From Streptomyces sp. GQFP (GTDB taxonomy: Bacteria > Actinomycetota > Actinomycetes > Streptomycetales > Streptomycetaceae), in the NCBI RefSeq assembly GCF_021545335.1, contig NZ_CP089312.1, positions 4,774,001 through 4,838,000 of the forward strand: 64,000 nt of DNA. Reading direction: 5' to 3'. Shown here one piece after another: positions 32,282 to 42,000 of this stretch. The first letter of the stretch is position 1, and each line of letters starts with the position of its first letter. The translations under genes were made by a program, and so were the position numbers. The notes beneath the pieces are model-generated. The model worked only from the letters and a program-made list of their open reading frames with translations. It was not told where the DNA came from and did no database searches.

Positions 32282-33706
32282 TCATGCGGCCAGTTCGCCG
32301 CTGCCGAAGTCGGCACCGGCCAGGACGTCGAGGAAGGACCGGGCCCAGTGGTGGACGTCCCGTTCGCGGACGTGCCGGAGCAACTCCCCCATACGGAGCC
32401 TGCGTTGAGCCTCGTCCAGGTGCAGGGCCGTGGCCATGGCGTCCTGGAGTCCGGCGAGATGGTGCGGGTTGACCAGGAGCGCCCGGGTCAGTTCGTGCGC
32501 GGCGCCGGCGAACTCGCTGAGCACCAGCGCCCCGCCGAGGTCCGGGCGGGCGGCGACGAACTCCTTGGCGACCAGGTTCATCCCGTCGCGCAGGGGCGTC
32601 ACCAGCATCACGTCGGCGGCCCGGTAGAGGGCCACGAGTTCGGTACGGTCGACGGTGGTGTGCAGATAGTGGACCGGCACCCGGCCGACCGTCCCGAACG
32701 TCCCGTTGATACGGCCGACCTGTGCCTCGATCCTCGTACGCTGACGCCGGTAGTGCTCGACGCGCTCCCGGCTGGGCGTGGCGATCTGGACGAGGACGGC
32801 GTCCCGTGCGGTGACCCTGCCCTCGGCCAGGAGCCCCTCGAAGGCCCGCAGCCGCTGCTCGATGCCCTTGGTGTAGTCGAGCCGGTCGACGCCCAGCATG
32901 ATCCTTCTGCCGTCGCCCAGTTGACGGCGGATCCGCCGGGCCCGTTCCCGTACGGCCTCGCTGCGGGCCAGGGTGTCGAGGCCGGCCGCGTCCACCGAGA
33001 TGGGGAACGCGCCGACACGTACGTCCCGTTCGGGCAGCCGTACGGTCCCCGCCACCGGCGTACGGTGCGGACCCCCGACGTCGCCGACGCCGTGCAGTCG
33101 CCGCACCAGCCGCAGGAAGTTCCGCGCGCCGCCGGGCAGTTGGCAGCCCACGAGGTCCGCGCCGAGCAGGCCCTCCACGATCTCGGTGCGCCAGGGCAGT
33201 TGGAGGAAGAGCTCGGGCGGCGGGAAGGGGATGTGCAGGAAGAAGCCGATCCGCAGATCGGGCCGGAGGGCCCGCAACAGGGCCGGGACCAGCATCAGTT
33301 GGTAGTCCTGGACCCATACGGTGGCCCCGGGCCCGGCGATGCCCGCCGTGTACTCGGCGAACCGCCGGTTGACCCGGTGATAGTTCTGCCACCACCGCCG
33401 GTCGAACTCGGGCGCCGCCACCGCGTCATGGAACAACGGCCACAACGTGGCGTTGGAGAACCCCTCGTAGTAATCCCGGTGTTCGTCGGCGTCGAGGGGC
33501 ACGGGATGCAACCGCACCCCCTCGTGCCGAAAGGCGGCGGGCGTACTGCCGGTAGTCCCCGCCCACCCCACCCAGGCCCCCCGCCGGTCCCGCAACACGG
33601 GTTCCAGACCGGTGACAAGCCCGCCGGGACTGCGCCGCCATTCCCCCGACTCCAGATGAACGGGAAGACGATTAGCGACGACGACAAAATCGGCGTCCGT
33701 TTCCAT
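32282..33706 (-). CDS. otsA: Trehalose-6-phosphate synthase (GT20)
   Basis: 474 residues from ATG 33706 (ATG 33715 possible, but its ribosome site is too close). All OtsA landmarks are present: VVVANRLPVHLE, the GG loop SPGGLVTGLEPVL, YYEGFSNATLWPLFH, WVQDYQLMLVPALLRALRPD, IGFFLHIPFPPPELF, LGVDRLDYTKGIEQRL, TPSRERVEHYRRQR, VGRINGTFG and LVTPLRDGMNLVAKEFVAAR. VQDYQL in place of VHDYHL is normal for actinobacterial enzymes. It transfers glucose from a nucleotide sugar to glucose-6-phosphate. Its position inside an operon with a flavin monooxygenase and an MDR dehydrogenase is unusual for a stress gene; a pseudoglycosyltransferase role (as VldE) cannot be excluded but I see no changed active-site residue. 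Confidence 0.9.
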   Translation of the reverse strand: METDADFVVVANRLPVHLESGEWRRSPGGLVTGLEPVLRDRRGAWVGWAGTTGSTPAAFRHEGVRLHPVPLDADEHRDYYEGFSNATLWPLFHDAVAAPEFDRRWWQNYHRVNRRFAEYTAGIAGPGATVWVQDYQLMLVPALLRALRPDLRIGFFLHIPFPPPELFLQLPWRTEIVEGLLGADLVGCQLPGGARNFLRLVRRLHGVGDVGGPHRTPVAGTVRLPERDVRVGAFPISVDAAGLDTLARSEAVRERARRIRRQLGDGRRIMLGVDRLDYTKGIEQRLRAFEGLLAEGRVTARDAVLVQIATPSRERVEHYRRQRTRIEAQVGRINGTFGTVGRVPVHYLHTTVDRTELVALYRAADVMLVTPLRDGMNLVAKEFVAARPDLGGALVLSEFAGAAHELTRALLVNPHHLAGLQDAMATALHLDEAQRRLRMGELLRHVRERDVHHWARSFLDVLAGADFGSGELAA

Positions 33707-33732
33707 TCCCTGCATCCCTTCTCAAGAGGGGA

Positions 33733-33773
33733 CTGGTCGCGCCCCAAAGGGGCGGGGGGAACTGCGCGACCAG
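33733..33773. repeat. Streptomyces-type intergenic hairpin repeat
   Basis: Outer arms CTGGTCGCGC (33733-33742) and GCGCGACCAG (33764-33773) enclose a second hairpin CGCCCC-AAA-GGGGCG (33740-33754). I recognise this as the widespread GC-rich streptomycete intergenic repeat (GTCGCGCAGTTCCCC type). It lies between otsA and the MDR gene of the same operon and may attenuate or process the transcript. Confidence 0.65.
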
Positions 33774-33802
33774 CCCCCACGCACCCGCAGACGAAGAACG
33801 AC

Positions 33803-34870
33803 CTACGCGGCCCGGAAATCGACGATGGTCTTCAAATCCGTCGTGCTCCGATAGTTCTTGAAGATCTCGACGAGCCCCTCATAGTCCTCAAACCGATGCA
33901 CGGTGGACAGCAACCGCCGCCCATCGACAACCCCCGACAACAACATCTGCATCGCCGCCTGAATCACATTGGCGGAGTGATGCATCGGAAACGCCGTGAC
34001 ATCGAACGGCGACGCACTGATATTGATCCCCTTCGCGAGCATCAGCCACGTGTCGAACTTCTGCATCTCCTGCGAGGCCCCGTACAGCACATACCGCCCC
34101 TTGGGCTTCAGCCGCCGCATGGCAACCCGCCGGGGATCCTTCTCCTCGTCGTCGACCTTGACGGTCGGCAACGCGTCGAAGACGTAGTCGAACGTGTTCT
34201 CCGGGACCTCGGCGATCAGCTCCTCCGGCAGATACGCCCGCTCGGAGAAGTGCTCCCCGGCATGCTGGTTGCGCACCGGGTTGGCGTCCACGGACACCAC
34301 CTGGTTGGGGGCGAACATGCGCCTGATGACGCTGCCCGCGATGATGCCGATCGGGCCGGTGCCCATGATGAGGACCCGGTCGCCGATCTTCGGCGGGTTG
34401 GCCAGGATCGAGCGCAGGGCGCCGGTGGTGGGTTCGATGAACGACGCCTGAAGGTCGTCGAGGGCGCCGGGGACCTTGACGGCGGCGGCCCGCAGGTCGT
34501 CGGAGAAGTTCCGGTCGGCCCAGAACACGTCCTCCTTGACCTCCCCGGAGAAGATCGGGCGCAGCGTGCGGTACTCGGCGAAGCCGCCGAAGTCGGTCTG
34601 TCCCCAGTAGACGATCCGGTCGCCGATCGCGATGTCGGGGCGGGTGAACTCCGGCCCCTTCTCGACGACTTCGCCGAGGTATTCGTGGCCGAGGACGATC
34701 GGGTACTCGGAGGGGAACAGGTGCCCTTCGAAGAAGGAGATGTCCGTCGAGCAGATCGACACGCAACGGGTGCGCAGCAGCACGCCGTCGGCCGGCGCCG
34801 AGGGACGCGGCACCTCCGCGACCTGGGTCTGGCGCGGGGCGATGAGCTGGAGGGCCTTCATGGTCGGCAT
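33803..34870 (-). CDS. Zinc-dependent MDR alcohol dehydrogenase without structural-zinc lobe
   Basis: 355 residues from ATG 34870 (GGAAGG upstream). Catalytic zinc ligands fit CVSICSTDISFFEG (Cys) and IVLGHEYLGEVVEKG (His-Glu), with a further Glu in FIEPTTGALRS. The NAD(P) motif is VLIMGTGPIGIIAGSVIRRM. The usual four-Cys structural-zinc loop is missing; the corresponding part reads WGQTDFGGFAEYRT. Some cyclitol or sugar dehydrogenases share this trait. Between a flavin monooxygenase and otsA, it could oxidise a sugar- or cyclitol-derived alcohol. Confidence 0.8.
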   Translation of the reverse strand: MPTMKALQLIAPRQTQVAEVPRPSAPADGVLLRTRCVSICSTDISFFEGHLFPSEYPIVLGHEYLGEVVEKGPEFTRPDIAIGDRIVYWGQTDFGGFAEYRTLRPIFSGEVKEDVFWADRNFSDDLRAAAVKVPGALDDLQASFIEPTTGALRSILANPPKIGDRVLIMGTGPIGIIAGSVIRRMFAPNQVVSVDANPVRNQHAGEHFSERAYLPEELIAEVPENTFDYVFDALPTVKVDDEEKDPRRVAMRRLKPKGRYVLYGASQEMQKFDTWLMLAKGINISASPFDVTAFPMHHSANVIQAAMQMLLSGVVDGRRLLSTVHRFEDYEGLVEIFKNYRSTTDLKTIVDFRAA

Positions 34871-34923
34871 GGTTGTCCTTCCGGGCAGATCGGGCAGATT
34901 GCGGTCACGGGAGTTCAGAGGAG

Positions 34924-36150
34924 CTAGCGGCGCATGCTCAGGCCGCCGCCGAGCAGGTACTGGCCCGTCATCTCGACGTTGGTCGGCGACAGGGTGATGT
35001 GCTTCGCGGCCGAGTGCGCGTCACGGAAGTAGCGTTCGAGCAGGCTGCTCGCGTACAGCGAGGACGTACCGGCGACGGTGAACAGGCTGTCGATGGCCTG
35101 GCAGCACTGCTCGGCCACGGTCGCCGCGGCCAGCCGTACGGTGGCGCTGAGCGCGTCCCCGCCGACCTCGCCGAGCCGTTCGGCGTGCCAGGCGGCGTCC
35201 GCCAGCAGCAGCCGGGAGGACCGGACCTGCGCCTCGGCGCGGGCGTACCGCTCCTGCACGGTGTGGCTCGCGGCCAGGGTGGTCGTGCCGGCCATCGGCT
35301 TCTTCGCGACGGCGAGCCGCTGGAACTCCTGCAGCGCGCCCCGGGCCGCGCCCAGCACGGTCGAGGACGAGCCGAACAGCCCGAAGTCGTAGTAGCTGAT
35401 GCCGTATCCGCGCGAGGGACGGGCGGGCGGGGCGAGGAACATGTCCCGCTGGGCGACCGTGTACGCGTCGGCGACGAAGACGTCCTCGACCTCGTAGTCC
35501 TCGCTGCCGGTGCCGCGCAGCCCGAGGGTGCGCCAGTTGTCCAGCATCCGTACGGCGTGCCGGGGCACGAACAGCATCCGGATCTCCGGGCCCTGCTCGG
35601 TGAGCCGGGGTGTGCCGCCGTCGGTGATCCGGGCCGCGCACACCAGCCAGGTGGCGTGCGCCGATCCGCTGGCGAAGCCCCAGCGCCCGGAGAGGCGGTA
35701 GCCGCCGTCGACGGCCTCGGCGAGCCCCGTGGGGTTGACGGAGCCGATCACCAACCCGTCCTGGTCCCGGAAGAGTTCACGCGCGACCGGCTCGGGAAGG
35801 TAGTCCGACAGCCGGCCGATGGCGGCCTGCACGCCCATCTGCCAGGCGACCGCCGGGTCGAGCCGGGAGAGTGCCTGGAGTGCCTGCGACCCCGTCTCCA
35901 GGGTGATCTGGGAGCCACCGAGGTCGTGGGAGACCAGCATCCGGGGGAAGCCGGCGTCCCGCAGTGCCTCGAACACCGGCACCGGGGAGAACCGCTGCCG
36001 CTCGCCCTCCTCCCGCCACTTCTCGATGACCGGGGCGATGTCGTCGACCCGCCCGAGCCAGTCCGCGGTCTCCGCCGGTACGGGCCTGTCGTCGACCAGT
36101 GAGAGAGCGTGATCGTTCTCTTGGTTCTGAGTCCCTTGGTTCTGAGCCAT
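34924..36150 (-). CDS. Acyl-CoA-dehydrogenase-fold flavin monooxygenase (DszC/HsaA-like)
   Basis: 408 residues from ATG 36150 with AGGAGG upstream. The N-terminal helical domain, a beta domain with LSGRWGFASGSAHATWLVCA (the W-x-F/Y-x-S-G flavin contact of group D monooxygenases), DNWRTLGLRGTGSEDYEVED, and a C-terminal helical domain ending GGGLSMRR match DszC, HsaA and related FMNH2-dependent enzymes rather than true acyl-CoA dehydrogenases. A flavin reductase gene ends the same operon, completing a two-component system. The natural substrate is unknown; N- or C-hydroxylation is likely. Confidence 0.8.
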   Translation of the reverse strand: MAQNQGTQNQENDHALSLVDDRPVPAETADWLGRVDDIAPVIEKWREEGERQRFSPVPVFEALRDAGFPRMLVSHDLGGSQITLETGSQALQALSRLDPAVAWQMGVQAAIGRLSDYLPEPVARELFRDQDGLVIGSVNPTGLAEAVDGGYRLSGRWGFASGSAHATWLVCAARITDGGTPRLTEQGPEIRMLFVPRHAVRMLDNWRTLGLRGTGSEDYEVEDVFVADAYTVAQRDMFLAPPARPSRGYGISYYDFGLFGSSSTVLGAARGALQEFQRLAVAKKPMAGTTTLAASHTVQERYARAEAQVRSSRLLLADAAWHAERLGEVGGDALSATVRLAAATVAEQCCQAIDSLFTVAGTSSLYASSLLERYFRDAHSAAKHITLSPTNVEMTGQYLLGGGLSMRR

Positions 36151-36279
36151 ACCCACCTCCTGATGTTGCTGGGAACGTAGGCGGAGGAACCTCGCGTTCA
36201 AGACCGGAATCCGGCGGGCGTGGGGGCCTCTTGACCGACGTATTACGGCGGGAAGAGACGCGGGGAAGACACAGAAAAA

Positions 36280-36314
36280 GGGGCGGCCGGCGTCGTGAGG
36301 ACGCCGGCCGCCCC
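36280..36314 (-). terminator. Strong intrinsic terminator of the ParB-like regulator gene
   Basis: A perfect 15-pair hairpin (arms 36280-36294 and 36300-36314, five-base loop) begins 17 bases beyond the stop at 36331. On the minus strand it is followed by CTTTTT (36275-36279 read in reverse), a complete rho-independent signal. Confidence 0.85.
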
Positions 36315-36330
36315 TGTGGGGTGCGGAGGT

Positions 36331-37368
36331 TCAGCCCGTTCGGTCGAGCACGCTGACGAACGCCAGCCAGATGTCGATGTGTTCGTGGACCGCGAGGGTC
36401 AGAGCGGCCCGGCTGTGCGGCGGAACGGCCGCCAGCAGGGCGTCGCCCCCGGCCCCCAGAAGGGCCCGGTTGTCGAGCAGGCGCAGCAGTTGCCGCCCGG
36501 ACGCGGAGAACCGCAGGGTGGGGTCACGGGCCAGGACGGCGAGCGGGTCCTTGCCCGGGACCGGACCCGTCGGGGTACGGGGCCGGACAGGCTCCCGGAG
36601 GCGCCCGTTCCGTTCCACCGCGGTCAGCGCCACGGGCTCGTCCCGTACGGCGGCCTCGGAGGCGGCTCTGCGGCCGACGGGATCCTCGTCCCGCTGCACC
36701 CGGGCCCGGACGTCGCGGGCGGTCCCGACGGAGATCCCGGCGGCGCCCGCGATCTGGCGCAGGGAGGCGTCCGGGTGTTCGCGCAGATAGCCGGCGGCAC
36801 GTCTGCGGCCGACGGTGGGGTCCACGGGGCGGGCCCGGCCGTCGCGGCCCACCCGGGTGTTCGACTGGGGCTCCTCCCCGGTTGCACGCCGTCTGACGGC
36901 CGCCACCGTCTTCGTGGACAGCCCCGCGGCCTGGGCGACCGCGCGGTTGGACCATCGCGGGTAGGTGGCCAGGATGCGCTGGGCCGCCGCGAGCCGCTCC
37001 CGCTGGTTCAGCCGCCGCCCGCGGTGCAGATTGGCCTGGACGGCCTCGACGAACGCCTCCTTCTCGTCGCCGTCGAAGTAGCGGACGTCGATGTCCGCGC
37101 GGCCGGCCAGGGTCGCCGCCGTGAGCCGGTGCATCCCGTCGATGACGCGCAGGGTGCGCCGGCACACCAGGATCGGCGGCAGGTCCCGTACCTCCGCCAG
37201 TGATCTGGCGTAGGCGAGATCGATGTCCCCGGCACGCGGGGAGTCGGCGGGCACGAGCGCCGCGACCGGTAACCGTCCGGTGCGTGGCGCGACCTCGTCA
37301 GCACGTTCGTCCACACGGCCGTCGACACCTGGTCCTCGAACTGGAAAAAGCGCAGAACTGCTGGTCAT
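36331..37368 (-). CDS. StrR/NovG-like ParB-domain pathway regulator
   Basis: 345 residues from ATG 37368 with GGAG seven bases upstream. The ParB/sulfiredoxin-like N-terminal part is clear: LPVAALVPADSPRAGDIDLA, DLPPILVCRRTLRVIDGMHR, VRYFDGDEKEAFVEAVQANL. A KorB/ParB-type helix-turn-helix follows (WSNRAVAQAAGLSTKTVAAV), then a second repeat (PDASLRQIAGAAGISVGTAR). This matches StrR, NovG and related cluster-situated activators of aminoglycoside and aminocoumarin clusters more than chromosome-segregation ParB. It lies just upstream of the monooxygenase-MDR-otsA operon but is separated from it by a strong terminator, and it is divergent from another regulator. I infer pathway-specific control. 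Confidence 0.8.
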   Translation of the reverse strand: MTSSSALFPVRGPGVDGRVDERADEVAPRTGRLPVAALVPADSPRAGDIDLAYARSLAEVRDLPPILVCRRTLRVIDGMHRLTAATLAGRADIDVRYFDGDEKEAFVEAVQANLHRGRRLNQRERLAAAQRILATYPRWSNRAVAQAAGLSTKTVAAVRRRATGEEPQSNTRVGRDGRARPVDPTVGRRRAAGYLREHPDASLRQIAGAAGISVGTARDVRARVQRDEDPVGRRAASEAAVRDEPVALTAVERNGRLREPVRPRTPTGPVPGKDPLAVLARDPTLRFSASGRQLLRLLDNRALLGAGGDALLAAVPPHSRAALTLAVHEHIDIWLAFVSVLDRTG

Positions 37369-37698
37369 GCTCCGACTCCCCCGTCGTATGGCCGCACGTA
37401 GCTCTCTGCAGTCGCTCCACCACCGAGTTCACTTGGCGCCCGGTCCGATTGCCAGGGGCAGTTGTGGCCGACTGGACACAAGCGGCCAGAATCCCGTGCT
37501 CCGCGCCCCCGGATCCGCGTCGCGGCCTCCCCCGTCCCCCCGGCCCACGGCACCCCAGGCGCCTCCTCAGCAACCCATCCGACCTGCGCCGACACCTCGA
37601 AGACGGCAATTTTCCGCACAAGTTCCGGTCAGTTCACGGGAGTTGTAACGGACCTTTGGGAGAGTGTGGCGCTCGAACACAGAACGGGGAGGAAGAAA
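37369..37698. other. Divergent regulatory region between two regulators
   Basis: 330 bases without a supported gene, between a StrR-like gene (minus) and a LuxR-like gene (plus). It must contain both promoters. The last 90 bases are less GC-rich (AATTTTCCGC, GTTGTAACGG) and could hold the right-hand promoter; no perfect palindrome is recognised. Confidence 0.45.
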
Positions 37699-38799
37699 GT
37701 GGACAACCGGCCATTGACAGCCGCAGCACCCATTGACATTCCGGCCGACATTTCAGCCACACCCCTCGGCACGACCTCGGAGCTGCTGACCCGGGCCGTC
37801 GACACGCTCGCGGCGCTGACGAGTGCCGAGATCGCCGACAGCTACCGCGCCCTCGCGGAGGCGGACGGGCCCACGCCGCTCCAGGAGGCCGACGCCCCGC
37901 ACCAGGCCCGGGGCGGGAGTTCGGCCCCGCTGCTGGCCCTGGGCCTCGCCCATGTGCTGCCCCACGATCCGCCGCTGCTGCGGGCGGCGGCTCCGGTGCC
38001 GGCCGTGGAGGCCGCCCTGGTCCACAAGAAGCACGAGCTGGACGCCCAGTACGACGTCGTCGCCCGCGCCCAGCGCGAGGTGCTGCGCATCCGCCAACTC
38101 GCCGACCAGCAGGCCCAGGACACCTCCTCGCACCGGCTCGCGCAGGTACTCACCGACTCCGACGACATCGCCGCCCTGTCCAACACGATCGGCACGGCGG
38201 CCGTCCAGGAGCATCTGACACTGGAGACCTTCCAGTACGACCTTCCCTTGAAGGCGAGTTCGGCGCAGCCGCCGACGGACGCGTCGATCGCGCGGGGCGT
38301 ACGGCACCGGAGCATCTACGAGACGGGCTTCCTGACCGACCCCGTGGGCACCGAGATCGTCGAACATTGTGCGGCCGCCGGTGAGGAGATACGACTCCTA
38401 CCGCGCCTGCCGATGAAACTGAAGATCACGGACGGCTCGCAGGCCCTGCTGGCCCTCACCCCCACCGGGTCGAGCGTGGCCCTCCATCTGACCTCGCCCG
38501 TCGCCGTGGAGGCGCTGCGCCACTACTTCGAGCTCCTGTGGCGCGAGGCCCGCCCGCTGACCAACGCCCCCTCGCCCAGCGGCAGCGACCGGGAACGGCA
38601 GCGCCACGAGATCGTCGCGCTGATGCGGCAGGGCTTCAAGGACGAGGCCATCGCCCGGAGGCTGGCACTGACCCCGCGTACCGTGCGCCGCCGCATCAGC
38701 GAGTTCATGGACGAACTCTCCGCCGAGACCCGCTTCGCCGCAGGGGCGGAGGCGCAGCGGCGCGGCTGGTTCGACGCGCCGGACACGTCGGACGAGTAG
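37699..38799 (+). CDS. TrmB/LuxR-type regulator with C-terminal helix-turn-helix
   Basis: 366 residues from GTG 37699 with GGGGAGGAAG upstream. The N-terminal half is helical (ELDAQYDVVARAQREVLRIR). The middle part resembles the PLD-like sensor of TrmB-type regulators (RSIYETGFLTDPVGTEIVEH, LLPRLPMKLKITDGSQALLA). The end is a LuxR-type helix-turn-helix, MRQGFKDEAIARRLALTPRT then VRRRISEFM. Streptomycete clusters often carry such regulators. Divergent from the StrR-like regulator, it may act in the same pathway. Confidence 0.75.
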   Translation: MDNRPLTAAAPIDIPADISATPLGTTSELLTRAVDTLAALTSAEIADSYRALAEADGPTPLQEADAPHQARGGSSAPLLALGLAHVLPHDPPLLRAAAPVPAVEAALVHKKHELDAQYDVVARAQREVLRIRQLADQQAQDTSSHRLAQVLTDSDDIAALSNTIGTAAVQEHLTLETFQYDLPLKASSAQPPTDASIARGVRHRSIYETGFLTDPVGTEIVEHCAAAGEEIRLLPRLPMKLKITDGSQALLALTPTGSSVALHLTSPVAVEALRHYFELLWREARPLTNAPSPSGSDRERQRHEIVALMRQGFKDEAIARRLALTPRTVRRRISEFMDELSAETRFAAGAEAQRRGWFDAPDTSDE

Positions 38800-38940
38800 G
38801 GCGGCCGAGGGAGGTCGAGGGAGGCGCCGCCGGGTCCCGCGTCCTGCGCGGGAGTGGAGCCTGCCGTTTCCGGGATCGTCGATCCCACCAGGTCAGCGGC
38901 TCCCACCGGGAACCCACCGCTCCCCGAAAGGCTGTCTCCC

Positions 38941-39066
38941 GTGACGGCGCCGCTCATCGACGACAGCGCGAAGGGCATCGCGACCAGCCTCGGCATGGCG
39001 GTCGTCTTCCTCGGGGCGGGAAGCGCCCTGTACGAGGGCCGCGCGCAGGCCCGCGACCCACGGTGA
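38941..39066 (+). CDS. Putative 41-residue membrane protein
   Basis: GTG 38941 has GAAAGG at suitable spacing. The product is VTAPLIDDSAKGIATSLGMA followed by a short hydrophobic helix (VVFLGAGSALYEG) and a charged end. Small, not recognised, and possibly fortuitous; it runs toward the ABC permease gene that ends at 39072. Confidence 0.35.
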   Translation: MTAPLIDDSAKGIATSLGMAVVFLGAGSALYEGRAQARDPR

Positions 39067-39071
39067 CCCGC

Positions 39072-42000
39072 TCACTGTGCGCGGAGCGCGTCCGCCGGCG
39101 GGGTGCGCAGGGCCTGGCGGGTGGGGAGTTCGATGGTGAGGAACGCCGTGGCGGTGACCGTCAGGGCGAGGGCGGGCAGCAGCCACACCGGGCCCGCCGG
39201 CCAGGGGCGGCCGAGGAAGCCCTGGCCCAGGAGGGCGAGGGGTACGGCGGACAGCAGCAGGGCCGTGGTGAGTGCGGTGGCCGCGGTCACCGCCGCCTCG
39301 CGGCGCATCATCGCGCGGATCTGGCGGGGCGTCGTGCCGTTGAGACGCAGGGCGCCCAGTTCGACCCGGCGCTGGGCGGTCGCGGCGACGAGCTTGTTGG
39401 CGATGCTGAGCAGCAGATAGACGAGCAGGACGATGATCGTGGCCAGGTTGATCCACACCTCCGGCGGCGCGTCCTTCAGACCGTCGGCAGACGTGGGGTT
39501 CGTGTCCTCGACCGCGAGCCCCGGGCGGGACGCGGCGAAGGCGGCCACGGCCTGCCGGGCGTCCGCCGTGCCGTCCGTACGGACCAGGACGTTCTGGTCG
39601 AGCCCGGTCGTGGTGTGACCGGCGACCAGGTCGTGCGAGAGGACCACGTCGCCGAAGCCGAGGCCCCGGTCGTAGACGGCGACCACCTCGGCGTCGGCCT
39701 TCACGCCGTCACCGAGCACGAGACTCACCCGCCGGCCCACCGCCGCGTCCCGCGAGCGTGCGGCATCGCTGCTGACGGCGACGGTCGCACCGGTGAGCCG
39801 GCTCAGACTGCCGTCCCGTACGCCGAGGTCCAGGACGTCCGCCGCGTCCGGCGTGAGGATCATCGCGGAGCCGGACTCGGCCTGCGGCTCGCCGAACTGC
39901 TCGTACGTCCACACGACACCGGTGTCGCTCACGGGAGCGGCCGCCCGTACGCCGCTGGTCCCGCGTACGTCGGCGAGTGTGCCGCCGGGCAGTCCGCCCA
40001 ATCCCGGTGCGCTCAGGCTCTGTTGGGCGAGGGTGCCGGTGCGGGTGTCGTCGGCGGTGGCGGCCAGCACGGTGGTCTGGGTGAGGGTGTACGTCAGCAC
40101 GAACACGACCGCCATGGCCAGCGTGCTGACGATCCCCGCGTTGCGCAGGGCGTAGGCGCGGACGTTGGCCATCGCCAGCCAGGTCGGCGCGGAGGCCCCG
40201 GTGTGCGTCAGCCGGGCCGCCGTACCGCCGATGCCCCGGACGAGGGCCGGACCGGCCATGGCCAGACCGATCGCGCCGAAAATGCCCGCAAGGGAGGTGG
40301 CGGTGGCGCCGATGACCGTACGGGAGAAGAGCGGCAGGACCGACATGGCCGTCGCGGCGACGATGACGAGGACGCCGATACGCGTCCGGATCCGCGAGGG
40401 CTCACGCGGTTCACTGCGCGACTCGGCGACCGCCTCGGTGGCCGGCATCCGCGAGGTGCGCCACGCCGATCCCCGGGCCGAGACCTGCACGACCAGGCCC
40501 AGCAGGAGAACCGTCGCGAGGGCGGGCAACGGGCTGAAGGTGAGCGGGAGTTCGGCGGGGATGAAGCCCCGGTCCGCCAGCAGTCCACGGAACTGTCCGG
40601 CCAGCAGATAGCCGAGCGCCACACCGGGTACGAGGGCCACGGCCGCGACGACGCTCGACTGCGCGGCGGCAAGTCGCCGTATCTGCCGGGGAGTTGCTCC
40701 CACGGCCCGCATCAGCGCGAGATCGCGGCGCTGCCCGGCGATCGACACGGCCAGCGCACTCGCCATCACGAACCCGGTGATCAGCAGGACGATCCCGGAG
40801 AGCGACCCGGCGAGCAGGATCAGGAGGGAACGGGACGCACCCGCGCCGGGTGACACGAGGTCCCCGCGATCGGCACCGGTGACGACTTCAAGTCCGGTGC
40901 CGTTCAACTTCGTTCGGACTTCGGCGGCGACTTTCTCTTCGGCGCCGGGGGTGGTGCGGAGGGCGATCAGGTCTACGGTTCCGGCGCGGGGGTTGCTGGT
41001 GTTGGGGATGTCGCTGGGGGCGGGGCGGGGGCCGTCGCCTGTGGTGCTGGCGCTGGTGGTATCGCCGCTGGCGCTCGTGGTGTCGCCGCCACTGCCGGTA
41101 ATGCTGGCCCCGCTGCCAGCGCCGTTGGCGCCGATGCGCTGGCTGGCGTTGCCACTGCTGCTGGTGTCGCCGGTTCCGGCGCGGGAGATGCCGGCGCCGT
41201 CGCTGGCGCCACTACTGCCGGTGTCGCCCGTTCCGGCGCGGGAGAAGCCAGCGCCGTCGCTGGCGCCACTACTGCCGGTGTCGCCCGTTCCGGCACGGGA
41301 GAAGCCAGCGCCGTCGCTGGCGCCGGTGGTACCGCTGCCGGTGCTGCTGGCGCCAGTGCCCTGGCCGCCGATGCTGCCGTTGCCGGTGTCGCCGCTGCCC
41401 CCGCTGCTGCCACTGCCCCCACCGCCCCGCCCCGCCAGTCGCACAGCCGTCGCGTCCTCGAAGAGGACCCCAACGCCTGGTGCGTCGACGATCGCCGAGA
41501 CGCGGTAGACGACGGCCGGGCGGGCGTTCGCCATCACCTGGACCCTGTCTCCCAGCTCGACGTCCGCCGCCGTGGCCGTGGCGCTGTCGACGGCGATCTC
41601 GTCGGCGCCGTCCGGCCCGCTGCCCTCGACCCTCGCACCGCCCAGCAGCTTCACCGAGGACCAGCCGTGCCCGGCGGCCCGGGGATCCCCGGCCGGTACG
41701 ACCCGGCCCTGGGCGTCGACGAGCGCGGCGGGGAAGCCGAGGTCGCCGACGGCGTCGGTGACGCCCGGCAACTCCGCCAGTTCACGGACCAGTTGGGCCG
41801 GGACGGTACGGCGTTCCGGGAGCACCAGGGGCAGGTCGCCGGGCGGATGGAACTCCTGGTCGGCGGCGACGATCACGTCCGCGCCGGCGAGCCGGCCGGC
41901 GGGGAGGTGGGAGCGCAGGCCGGACTCGGCGAGGACGCCGGTGCCGGTGATCAGGGCCGCGCCGCCGAGGACCGCGCAGGCGACGGCGATCAGCGCGCTG

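Noticed and set aside
31817..34927. 1036-codon plus-strand frame
   Set aside because: Runs antisense across flavin reductase, otsA and MDR genes, which are clearly real.
34924..36150. True acyl-CoA dehydrogenase
   Set aside because: Flavin reductase in the same operon and DszC/HsaA-like motifs favour a monooxygenase.
36331..37368. Chromosome-partitioning ParB
   Set aside because: No ParA neighbour or parS site; the motifs and divergent HTH regulator fit StrR/NovG-type regulators better.
41030..41430. Repeat array considered as CRISPR or VNTR outside a gene
   Set aside because: Repeats are direct, contiguous and lie in frame within the permease gene; no spacers and no cas genes.
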